Position numbers and translations under genes: made by a program. Positions 14,032-19,688 of a stretch of 19,688 bases of DNA are shown piece by piece. The stretch is from Pseudoruminococcus sp964385235 (GTDB lineage: Bacteria; Bacillota; Clostridia; Oscillospirales; Acutalibacteraceae), in the NCBI GenBank assembly GCA_964385235.1, contig CAYLOD010000027.1, positions 1 through 19,688 of the forward strand, written 5' to 3'. Within the stretch, counting starts at the first letter, position 1. The number at the start of each line of letters is the position of its first letter. Under the pieces are notes generated by a model that was not told the origin of the DNA, searched no databases, and saw only the letters and a list, made by a program, of their open reading frames with translations.

Positions 14032-14285
14032 CTGAACGTGAACGACTTATGAAGCGTATATCGTCATACGACTTTGCCGTTATTGAGCTTCATATCTACC
14101 TTGATACTCATCCCAACGATAAAGCAGTTGCGGATAAGCTCGCCGAATACAACGCAAAGAGCCTCGCGCTCCGCAAGGAGTATGAGGAAAAATTCGGCCC
14201 CATACAGGCAAAACAAACAAACGCGAACCGCTGGGCATGGATAGCGAATCCGTGGCCGTGGGATCCTAATGAGGAGGGGAAATAA
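14028..14285 (+). CDS. cotJB: Spore coat protein CotJB
   Basis: The 85-residue protein matches CotJB, which helps assemble CotJC into the spore coat. Landmarks are MKRISSYDFAVIELHIYLDT (8-27), DTHPNDKAVADKLAEYN and the aromatic C-terminus WAWIANPWPWDPNEE. It is mostly helical with no membrane segment. The ATG overlaps the cotJA TGA by 4 nt. The longer open frame from 13974 lies inside cotJA and is not used. cotJC' starts 3 bp after its stop, so the three-gene operon order is kept even though cotJC is broken. Confidence 0.93.
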   Translation: MTERERLMKRISSYDFAVIELHIYLDTHPNDKAVADKLAEYNAKSLALRKEYEEKFGPIQAKQTNANRWAWIANPWPWDPNEEGK

Positions 14286-14288
14286 TTT

Positions 14289-14420
14289 ATGTGGGTATAC
14301 GAAAAAAAGCTTGAATATCCTGTGAGGATTAAAAATCCGGATCCTAAGCTCGCAAAAATTATTATAACGCAGTACGGCGGTACTGACTGCGAAAGGATAT
14401 TATTTCCGTACCTTATTTAA
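14289..14420 (+). pseudogene. cotJC: Truncated cotJC (N-terminal 31 or so residues kept)
   Basis: CotJC is a manganese-catalase-like spore coat protein of about 190 residues. Here ATG at 14289 opens MWVYEKKLEYPVRIKNPDPK then LAKIIITQYGG, an exact family-type N-terminus, but after GG the frame reads TDCERILFPYLI and stops at residue 43. The remaining ferritin-like four-helix region with its metal ligands is absent: the next 10 bp lead straight into the end of convergent queF. GAGGGG lies just upstream as a ribosome site. About three quarters of the gene has been deleted, so it cannot encode an active catalase. Confidence 0.9.
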
Positions 14421-14430
14421 AAATTCATCG

Positions 14431-14925
14431 TCAGCGGTTGTCGATTTTCTCCGGATACAGGTCATGGAACATAAGCCGTCTTTTTGCGATACGTTCCCAT
14501 GGCGTGCCGGGCTTGCCGTAGTTGCAGTAAGGATCTATCGAGATCCCGCCGCGCGGGGTAAATTTGCCCCATACCTCTATATATTTAGGATCCGTCAGCT
14601 TAATCAAATCCTTCATAATTGTGTTCACGCAGTCCTCGTGAAAATCGCCGTGATTGCGAAAGCTGAAAAGATAAAGCTTGAGCGACTTGCTCTCTACCAT
14701 GCGTTCAAACGGTACATACGATATTGTTATTGACGCGAAGTCGGGCTGGCCTGTTATAGGGCAAAGGCTTGTAAATTCGGGGCAGTTGAATTTTACAAAG
14801 TAATCGTTTTCGGGATGCCTGTTTGCGAACGTTTCAAGTATTTCGGGCGCATAGTCCGTCGGGTATTTGATTTCTGCGTTTCCGAGTAATGTAATGTCGT
14901 TTTCCTGTTTTCTTGAGCTTTCCAT
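14431..14925 (-). CDS. queF: NADPH-dependent 7-cyano-7-deazaguanine reductase QueF
   Basis: QueF reduces the nitrile preQ0 to the amine preQ1, the last step before insertion into tRNA. The 164-residue protein is the short (unimodular) type. It has the catalytic Cys55 in SLCPITGQPDF with Asp62, the QueF motif ESKSLKLY (78-85), and the C-terminal VWGKFTPRGGISIDPY. GGAGAAGCGGC precedes the ATG at 14925. It is last in queD-queE-queC-queF, 13 bp after queC. Its stop is only 10 bp from the end of the truncated cotJC, with no terminator visible between the convergent genes. Confidence 0.96.
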   Translation of the reverse strand: MESSRKQENDITLLGNAEIKYPTDYAPEILETFANRHPENDYFVKFNCPEFTSLCPITGQPDFASITISYVPFERMVESKSLKLYLFSFRNHGDFHEDCVNTIMKDLIKLTDPKYIEVWGKFTPRGGISIDPYCNYGKPGTPWERIAKRRLMFHDLYPEKIDNR

Positions 14926-14938
14926 GCCGCTTCTCCTA

Positions 14939-15613
14939 TCAAATATATTCTGTTATACCGTTCGCGGCGAACGCCGCGGCGCGGTCGATACAAGTTCCGC
15001 ACTTTCCGCAGGGAACGTCGCCGCCCTCATAGCAGCTCCATGTAAGCTCATACGGGACATTTAATGACAGTCCGATTCTTACAACGTCGGCTTTTGAGAA
15101 ATTTACAAACGGTGCTTCTATTCTGAGCTGATGTCCGCTTCCCTCCCAAATCGCCTCGTTCATAGCTTTGTTGAATGCGCCGCTGCAGTCGGGGTAGGCG
15201 TTTCCCGCGGAATCATCGGCATGAGCGCCGTAGTAGATAACGCCGCACTCGCGGGAAAGAGCTATGCTCGCCGCAGATGACAGAAAAAGTCCGTTCCTGA
15301 ATGGTACATATGTTGTTACGGGTTTGCCGCCGGAGCTTTTAATCTGCTCTGCATAGGATTTTTGAGGTATTTTCTTTTGCGAATGTGACAGCAGGGAGCA
15401 GTCGCTGTACATAAAAATCTTCTCAAGGTCGAGACAGATATGCTCCACCTTGTAATAAGCTGTGATTTTTTTCGCGGCTTCAATTTCCTTTTGGTGTTTT
15501 TGTCCGTAGTAAATAGAGAGAGCGGTCACATTTTCAGAGCCGTATTTGTCAACAGCCATTGCCAGACACGTTGTACTGTCAACACCGCCGCTCGCCAATA
15601 CCATAGCCTTCAT
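14939..15613 (-). CDS. queC: 7-cyano-7-deazaguanine synthase QueC
   Basis: QueC uses ATP and ammonia to turn 7-carboxy-7-deazaguanine into preQ0. The 224-residue protein has the PP-loop SGGVDS (8-13), the conserved SIYYGQKHQKEIEAA, VPFRNGLFLSSAA and YYGAHADDSAGNAYPDC, and four C-terminal zinc cysteines at 194, 202, 205 and 208 (WSCYEGG, CGKCGTC). AAAGGAG precedes the ATG at 15613. It is 22 bp downstream of queE and is part of the same transcript. Confidence 0.97.
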   Translation of the reverse strand: MKAMVLASGGVDSTTCLAMAVDKYGSENVTALSIYYGQKHQKEIEAAKKITAYYKVEHICLDLEKIFMYSDCSLLSHSQKKIPQKSYAEQIKSSGGKPVTTYVPFRNGLFLSSAASIALSRECGVIYYGAHADDSAGNAYPDCSGAFNKAMNEAIWEGSGHQLRIEAPFVNFSKADVVRIGLSLNVPYELTWSCYEGGDVPCGKCGTCIDRAAAFAANGITEYI

Positions 15614-15635
15614 ATTGAGTTACTCCTTTCTGTAT

Positions 15636-16304
15636 TCAGACGCCCCTTGCGTTCGGATCCCATATGAACTTATGTATTTGAAGCTGAAGATTAACGCCGT
15701 TAAGGTTGTTTTTCAGCATATATTCAACTATGCTTGACGGAGCTGTCGCCCCGAATACAGGGCTTAGATAGACATGGCATTTATTAATCAAGTCATATTT
15801 GCAGATTACAGCCTTTGCGCGTTCCATATCCTCGAGGCTGTCAACGACGAATTTCACAGTATCTTTCGCGCTTAACAGCTCGAAATTACCGTGATTCATA
15901 AAGCCCTCCATACCGCTTTCGGGCAGCTTGTAGTCCATAGTGAATGACACGAATCTATGAAGTCCTGCAAAATTTTTGAGGTCTATGCTTCCGTTTGTTT
16001 CCACCTCGACATTAAGTGAAGTATCGTTTCCGAGAAGCTCAAGAAGCTCTTTTATATTATCCCGGAACAGCGGTTCACCGCCCGTCAGGGTGACATTGTT
16101 GATTTTCGCCGCCTTGACAGCGTCGTATATCTCGTTTTCGGTCATGCGTACAGAGTGAGCGTCGGGTGCGTTAGCCCATTTCGTGTCGCAATACGAGCAA
16201 TTAAGATTGCAGCCCTTAAATCGTACAAACACGGCAAGCTGCCCCGCGAGAACACCTTCTCCGTTAATACTGCTGAATATTTCCGCAACATCATAATATG
16301 CCAT
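15636..16304 (-). CDS. queE: 7-carboxy-7-deazaguanine synthase QueE
   Basis: QueE is a radical-SAM enzyme that contracts the ring of 6-carboxytetrahydropterin to CDG. The 222-residue protein has the cluster motif CNLNCSYC (32-39, CX3CX2C), preceded by FSSINGEG (10-17), and the SAM-binding LTGGEPLF (about 73-80). VEVETNGS follows, and the end HKFIWDPNARGV is family-typical. I use the ATG at 16304, which has GAGG 7-10 nt upstream; a GTG at 16316 would overlap the queD stop and is the alternative. It is essentially contiguous with queD. Confidence 0.95.
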   Translation of the reverse strand: MAYYDVAEIFSSINGEGVLAGQLAVFVRFKGCNLNCSYCDTKWANAPDAHSVRMTENEIYDAVKAAKINNVTLTGGEPLFRDNIKELLELLGNDTSLNVEVETNGSIDLKNFAGLHRFVSFTMDYKLPESGMEGFMNHGNFELLSAKDTVKFVVDSLEDMERAKAVICKYDLINKCHVYLSPVFGATAPSSIVEYMLKNNLNGVNLQLQIHKFIWDPNARGV

Positions 16305-16312
16305 ACCGCGCC

Positions 16313-16732
16313 TCACTCACTGTATGTCGCGCAATTTCCGGGCGTTTCAAAAACTGTCGCTTTGATTATATTGTAGCCCTTTTCACTCATTTTCGAGTAA
16401 AAATACTTCGCGAAATTTTCCGCTGTCGGTCTGAAATCCACAAAAATCAATAGAAAGCCCTCGTCCTCAAGTGCTTTGACGGTCGTTTCACGGAGCGTAT
16501 TTTTTTCTACTATAAAGGCATGATCGAATCTGTCCGCCTCATTCTTCAGGTCGGATTTTAAGTCCCCGAAGTCGGTTACCATACCGCGATATTGTCCGTC
16601 TCCTATAAGCGATTCGCAGCCTGCCTCTATGATAACGCGCCACCTGTGACCGTGGATATTGCCGCATTTTCCCGCATATCCCGCGAGAAAGTGAGCAGAG
16701 TCAAAGCTCTGTTCGGAAATTATTGTATACAT
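16313..16732 (-). CDS. queD: 6-carboxytetrahydropterin synthase QueD
   Basis: QueD makes 6-carboxy-5,6,7,8-tetrahydropterin from dihydroneopterin triphosphate, the first committed step to preQ1. The 139-residue protein has the zinc histidines His14 (FDSAHFLAGY), His27 and His29 (IHGHRW), the catalytic Cys23 (GKCGN), and RFDHAFIVEKN and PTAENFA downstream. I start at the ATG at 16732, with GGGAGG 5-8 nt upstream; the open frame to 16765 would begin inside the leader. It is the first gene of the operon and lies just after a leader terminator, so its expression is probably attenuated. Confidence 0.96.
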   Translation of the reverse strand: MYTIISEQSFDSAHFLAGYAGKCGNIHGHRWRVIIEAGCESLIGDGQYRGMVTDFGDLKSDLKNEADRFDHAFIVEKNTLRETTVKALEDEGFLLIFVDFRPTAENFAKYFYSKMSEKGYNIIKATVFETPGNCATYSE

Positions 16733-16751
16733 ACTTTTCCTCCCGATATAT

Positions 16752-16776
16752 AAAAGAGCAGACAAAGCCTGCTCTT
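16752..16776 (-). terminator. Leader terminator (attenuator) before queD
   Basis: On the minus strand AAGAGCAG (16776-16769) pairs with CTGCTCTT (16761-16754) around a 7-nt loop, followed at once by TTTTATATAT. It ends about 20 nt before the queD ATG and upstream of its ribosome site, so it can stop transcription before the operon. This placement is what an expression platform of a transcriptional riboswitch looks like. Confidence 0.85.
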
Positions 16777-16867
16777 AAATTACCGCGCTTAAATCACACG
16801 CGGTTCAAATTCAACGGTAACAAGCCCCGGTTTTATTTATAGACAGGATGGTGCAAATGAACTGTCT
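16777..16867 (-). promoter_or_regulatory. Candidate preQ1 riboswitch leader
   Basis: The transcript should begin near 16867. Its first bases AGACAG (16867-16862) pair with CTGTCT (16846-16841). Between them lies TTCATTTGCACCATC, and after the stem an A-rich ATAAATAAAAC. The B. subtilis preQ1-I aptamer has the same order: G-TTC, a short loop ending in CACC, the 3' stem, then an A-rich AUAAAAAAC tail. A second hairpin ACCGCG/CGCGGT (16804-16782) excludes pairing of TTACCG (16820-16815) with CGGTAA (16785-16780), giving two alternative folds upstream of the terminator. The pseudoknot pairing is weak (UUUG with UAAA), so the class is uncertain. The preQ1 operon directly downstream is the strongest support. 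Confidence 0.55.
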
Positions 16868-16872
16868 GATTC

Positions 16873-16901
16873 AGTATAAATCATATTAAAGCATATGTCA
16901 A
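16873..16901 (-). promoter_or_regulatory. Sigma-A promoter of the queDECF operon
   Basis: On the minus strand TTGACA (16901-16896) and TATACT (16878-16873) are exactly 17 bp apart. The -35 is perfect and the -10 is 5/6. The predicted start lies at the first base of the candidate aptamer stem. Confidence 0.8.
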
Positions 16902-16970
16902 CTTTACCGGTAAATATTTCGCGCCCCGTCCCGCGCCTTGGCACAATATATAAATATTCGGTTACGCAAA

Positions 16971-17000
16971 GCAACAATTATGTTGCAATATATACATTGC
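16971..17000. promoter_or_regulatory. Two overlapping palindromes upstream of the ATPase promoter
   Basis: GCAACA-atta-TGTTGC (16971-16986) and GCAAT-atatac-ATTGC (16985-17000) share a GC. They lie 8 bp before the -35 box of the P-type ATPase. Such paired palindromes suit a dimeric regulator, but no regulator can be identified. Confidence 0.45.
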
Positions 17001-17007
17001 GCCTCGC

Positions 17008-17036
17008 TTGACACGATATATATATATTGGTATAAT
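17008..17036 (+). promoter_or_regulatory. Perfect consensus sigma-A promoter
   Basis: TTGACA (17008-17013), a 17-bp AT-rich spacer and TATAAT (17031-17036): all 12 consensus bases match. The start would be near 17043, about 30 nt before the ATG at 17073. Such a strong promoter is usually held in check by a regulator. Confidence 0.85.
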
Positions 17037-17072
17037 TTATTCTGCAATCAGATATAAGTTTAGCCGAGGTGA

Positions 17073-19451
17073 ATGTATGTGCGTGATAAAGATAAAAAAT
17101 ATCGGATAAAGTCAGACTCGCAAAAAGGACTGTCATCGGAGCAAGTTAAAAAGAAAATGGACCTTGGTCAGGTAAACTATAATACTGATGTTCCGACAAA
17201 AAGCATAAATAGGATTATCCTCGACAATACGCTTACCTTATTTAATATTTTAAATCTGATACTCGGCGCCGCGGTATTTCTTGTCGGCTCATATAAAAAT
17301 CTTATTTTTTTAGGCGTTATGTTTTGCAATATCGCTATCGGTATATTTCAGGAGATTCGCGCGAAAAAGACAATAGACAAGCTCTCGATAATATCCTCCG
17401 TCAAAGTACACGTTGTCAGGGACGGCAGAATTCAGGATATAGGCGTAAACGATATTGTTCTCGACGATATTATCGAGCTTTCAAACGGCAATCAGGTGCC
17501 GTCCGACTGCATACTGCTTTCGGGAAACTGTGATGTAAATGAATCTCTCCTCACAGGCGAATCCGACTCAATTCATAAAAATGTCGGTGACAAGCTCCTT
17601 TCGGGCAGCTTTATTGCCAGCGGAAGATGCCGTGCGCGCGTCGAGTGCGTCGGCAGCGATAACTATGTTTCGTCTATCTCCGCTCAGACAAAATATATTA
17701 AAAAGGTAAACTCAGAAATAATGACGACTCTTAAAAGGATAATAAAGCTTGTTACGATTATCATCATACCGATAGGCATTTTTCTCGCGCTTAATCAGTA
17801 TGACGTCAGCAGAGATATTAAGCATACGGTGCTTTCGACCGTTTCACAGCTTATAGGAATGATACCGGAGGGTCTTATCCTTCTCACGAGTACTGTTTTG
17901 GCAGTCAGTGTCGTAAGGCTTTCAAAGCAACAGGTACTTGTACAGGAGCTGTACTGCATAGAAACACTCGCGAGGGTAGACGTGCTGTGTCTTGACAAGA
18001 CGGGAACTATAACAGAAGGCTGTATGGAGCTTGTAGACGTAATACCATACGGTAATTTTAAAAATGAGAAGCTTGAGGCTGCATTGACAGCTCTTACATC
18101 AGGACTTGACGACAATAACGCGACGTTTTCCGCAATAAGGGAAAGATTTCCAAACAGTTCCGATTGGGTATGCAGCAATATAATGCCGTTTTCATCTGAG
18201 AAAAAATGGTCGGGAGCTTATTTTGAAAAGGAAGGTTCATACATCATAGGCGCGGCTGAGTTTATTCTAAAGGATAAAATCCCGCGTGACCTGTCAAAGC
18301 TCCTTGAAAAATATTCAAAGGGCTATCGCTCTCTCATAATCGTTCATTCAAAAAATGATTTTAACGAACGTGATCTGCCGGACGATATTGAGGTTTGCGG
18401 ACTGCTGCTTTTAGTTGATAAGATCCGCAAGGAAGCTCCTCAAACGCTGAAGTTTTTTGAGGAGCAGAATGTCGATATAAAGGTTATCTCCGGCGACAAT
18501 GTGCTGACTGTTTCCGACGTCGCAAGGCGCGCGGGAGTTAAAGACTACGATAAATGCGTTGACGCGACAACGCTTAAAACCGATGAGGATATAGAAAAGG
18601 CAATAAACGAAAACGCCGTATTCGGCAGAGTTACTCCCGCGCAGAAGAAAAAATTCGTACAGGCTCTGCAGTCGCACGGGCATACAGTAGCGATGACGGG
18701 CGACGGAGTAAACGACGTCCTCGCGCTTAAGGAGGCGGACTGCAGTGTGGCTATGGCGTCCGGAAGCGACGCGGCGAGAAACGTTTCTCAGCTCGTTTTG
18801 TTAAACTCAAACTTTTCCTCTATGCCGAAGGTCGTCGCGGAGGGCAGGCGTTCAATAAATAATATAGAGCGTTCCGCCTCGTTGTTTCTTGTCAAGTCGA
18901 TTTATATGGCTATTCTTGCGATCGTTTTTATTTTTGTCAATTTATCCGCGCCGTTTCAGCCTATTCAGATGACGCTCCTGAATATGTTTACGATAGGCAT
19001 ACCTTCCTTTGTGCTCGCGCTTGAGCCCAATAAAAACAGAATAAAGGGGCAGTTCTTTAATAACATAATGAGATCGGCTCTTCCGGGCGGAATCGCGACA
19101 GCATTAAGCATAATACTTGTTATTGTTTCCGAACACAGCTTTGATATGTCACATGAGGAGTATGTGACGCTTGCGGTCACGATAGCCTCCATCATGGGCA
19201 TTATGGTTCTGTATAAAAAGTGCCTGCCGTTTAATAAAATCAGGATTGCTCTGTTTGTATGTATGATAGCCGGACTCAGCATTGGAATACTTTGTTTCCA
19301 CCGACTTTTCTCCCTCACATACTTTTCGGTAAGAATGGTCATTCCGCTCATTGTGATAACCGCGATTTCCGCGTTTATGCTGTGGGCGCTTACCAAGCTG
19401 TTTAATCTCATTTTTGACAGAATAGAGGCAAAAAACAAACCGAAAAAATAG
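17073..19451 (+). CDS. CtpE-like P-type cation ATPase
   Basis: A 792-residue membrane pump. It shows TGES (161-164) in the actuator domain, PEGL (265-268) in membrane helix 4, phosphorylation site DKTGT (308-312) and hinge TGDGVND (542-548), with membrane pairs near 53-95, 222-240 and 255-283 and six more helices from about 603. The GMIPEGL motif and the HAD-IC layout place it in the group of Mycobacterium CtpE, a calcium uptake ATPase, rather than among heavy-metal (CPx) or potassium pumps; no CPC motif or N-terminal metal-binding domain is seen. Calcium is therefore a likely but unproven substrate. GAGGTGA (17066-17072) sits only a few bases before the ATG at 17073, so a GTG at 17079 with better spacing may be the true start. 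A terminator follows. Confidence 0.87.
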   Translation: MYVRDKDKKYRIKSDSQKGLSSEQVKKKMDLGQVNYNTDVPTKSINRIILDNTLTLFNILNLILGAAVFLVGSYKNLIFLGVMFCNIAIGIFQEIRAKKTIDKLSIISSVKVHVVRDGRIQDIGVNDIVLDDIIELSNGNQVPSDCILLSGNCDVNESLLTGESDSIHKNVGDKLLSGSFIASGRCRARVECVGSDNYVSSISAQTKYIKKVNSEIMTTLKRIIKLVTIIIIPIGIFLALNQYDVSRDIKHTVLSTVSQLIGMIPEGLILLTSTVLAVSVVRLSKQQVLVQELYCIETLARVDVLCLDKTGTITEGCMELVDVIPYGNFKNEKLEAALTALTSGLDDNNATFSAIRERFPNSSDWVCSNIMPFSSEKKWSGAYFEKEGSYIIGAAEFILKDKIPRDLSKLLEKYSKGYRSLIIVHSKNDFNERDLPDDIEVCGLLLLVDKIRKEAPQTLKFFEEQNVDIKVISGDNVLTVSDVARRAGVKDYDKCVDATTLKTDEDIEKAINENAVFGRVTPAQKKKFVQALQSHGHTVAMTGDGVNDVLALKEADCSVAMASGSDAARNVSQLVLLNSNFSSMPKVVAEGRRSINNIERSASLFLVKSIYMAILAIVFIFVNLSAPFQPIQMTLLNMFTIGIPSFVLALEPNKNRIKGQFFNNIMRSALPGGIATALSIILVIVSEHSFDMSHEEYVTLAVTIASIMGIMVLYKKCLPFNKIRIALFVCMIAGLSIGILCFHRLFSLTYFSVRMVIPLIVITAISAFMLWALTKLFNLIFDRIEAKNKPKK

Positions 19452-19498
19452 CAAATGAATTTTTCAAATCCTACAAAAATCAGTTTTCATATACCGTT

Positions 19499-19524
19499 AA
19501 GACAGCCGCGTATGGCTGTCTTTT
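19499..19524 (+). terminator. Intrinsic terminator after the P-type ATPase
   Basis: AAGACAGCC (19499-19507) pairs with GGCTGTCTT around GCGTAT, followed by TT and CC. The 9-bp stem and T-run sit about 48 bp after the ATPase stop codon. Confidence 0.85.
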
Positions 19525-19579
19525 CCGTAATTCCATATAAATCATCGCGTAAATACCTTTTATTAAATTACGGGGCAGT

Positions 19580-19623
19580 AAAAAAAGACCCGCACAGCGC
19601 CGGATTTTCCGGCGCTGTGTGGG
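19580..19623 (-). terminator. Strong terminator of the tRNA-Ala gene
   Basis: Near-perfect 15-bp stem between CCCGCACAGCGCCGG (19589-19603) and CCGGCGCTGTGTGGG (19609-19623) with loop ATTTT. On the minus strand the stem is followed by TC and a run of seven T (19586-19580), so it ends transcription of the tRNA at 19635-19688. Confidence 0.9.
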
Positions 19624-19634
19624 CTTTCACAATA

Positions 19635-19688
19635 TGGTGGAGATAAGCGGGATCGAACCGCTGACCTCTTGAATGCCATTCAAGCGCT
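19635..19688 (-). tRNA. tRNA-Ala(GGC), 5' part cut by window edge
   Basis: On the minus strand the visible part holds the anticodon stem CTTGA/TCAAG with loop ATGGCAT (anticodon GGC, alanine), the T-arm AGCGG-TTCGATC-CCGCT, acceptor strand TATCTCC, discriminator A and an encoded CCA (19637-19635). The D-arm and acceptor 5' strand lie beyond the window. Confidence 0.93.

Overview
The window looks like a chromosomal segment of an endospore-forming Clostridia (Firmicutes), most likely of the Oscillospiraceae/Ruminococcaceae type. The signs are sporulation genes (spoVAD, cotJA, cotJB and a broken cotJC), Gram-positive Shine-Dalgarno sites before nearly every gene, sigma-A promoters with 17-bp spacing, moderate GC, and CCA-encoding tRNA genes. 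Two runs of N (8000-8058 and 12233-12242) are assembly gaps. The family assignment is an inference from gene content.

Layout. 1-350: two minus-strand tRNA-Ser genes with one copy of a GC-rich dispersed repeat between them. 484-1212: an AlkD-like DNA glycosylase gene. 1213-2081: no intact gene; decayed-looking sequence, a strong hairpin and a second repeat copy, inverted relative to the first and expanded by a 15-bp tandem array. 2082-2849: an ABC-export ATPase without a permease. 3069-3638: a PduL-type phosphotransacylase. 3714-4250: a PAP2 phosphatase. 4513-11156: a long run of minus-strand genes reading yerC-like, methyltransferase, hslO, membrane glycosyltransferase, a glycosyltransferase remnant, obg and spoVAD.

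11288-13750: a self-contained plus-strand lysis cassette. It has a near-consensus promoter, a 240-nt structured leader, a small phage-like protein, an XhlA-like protein, a holin, a GH25-SH3 endolysin and a strong terminator. No other phage genes are present. After the endolysin, in the same frame but behind two stop codons, lies a recognisable LysM domain.

13825-14420: cotJA-cotJB followed by a cotJC cut to 43 codons. 14431-16732: the preQ1 operon queD-queE-queC-queF on the minus strand. Its leader starts at a TTGACA/TATACT promoter and holds a preQ1-I-like aptamer candidate, alternative hairpins and an intrinsic terminator just before queD. 17073-19451: a CtpE-like P-type ATPase behind a perfect consensus promoter with palindromes upstream. 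19580-19688: a minus-strand tRNA-Ala with its terminator.

How it fits together: the que genes turn a GTP-derived precursor into preQ1 for queuosine tRNA modification and are probably controlled by their product. The lysis cassette looks like a phage remnant or a domesticated release module inserted between host genes. The broken genes (cotJC, LysM tail, glycosyltransferase remnant, 1213-1727) show that this stretch has seen repeated small deletions and decay.
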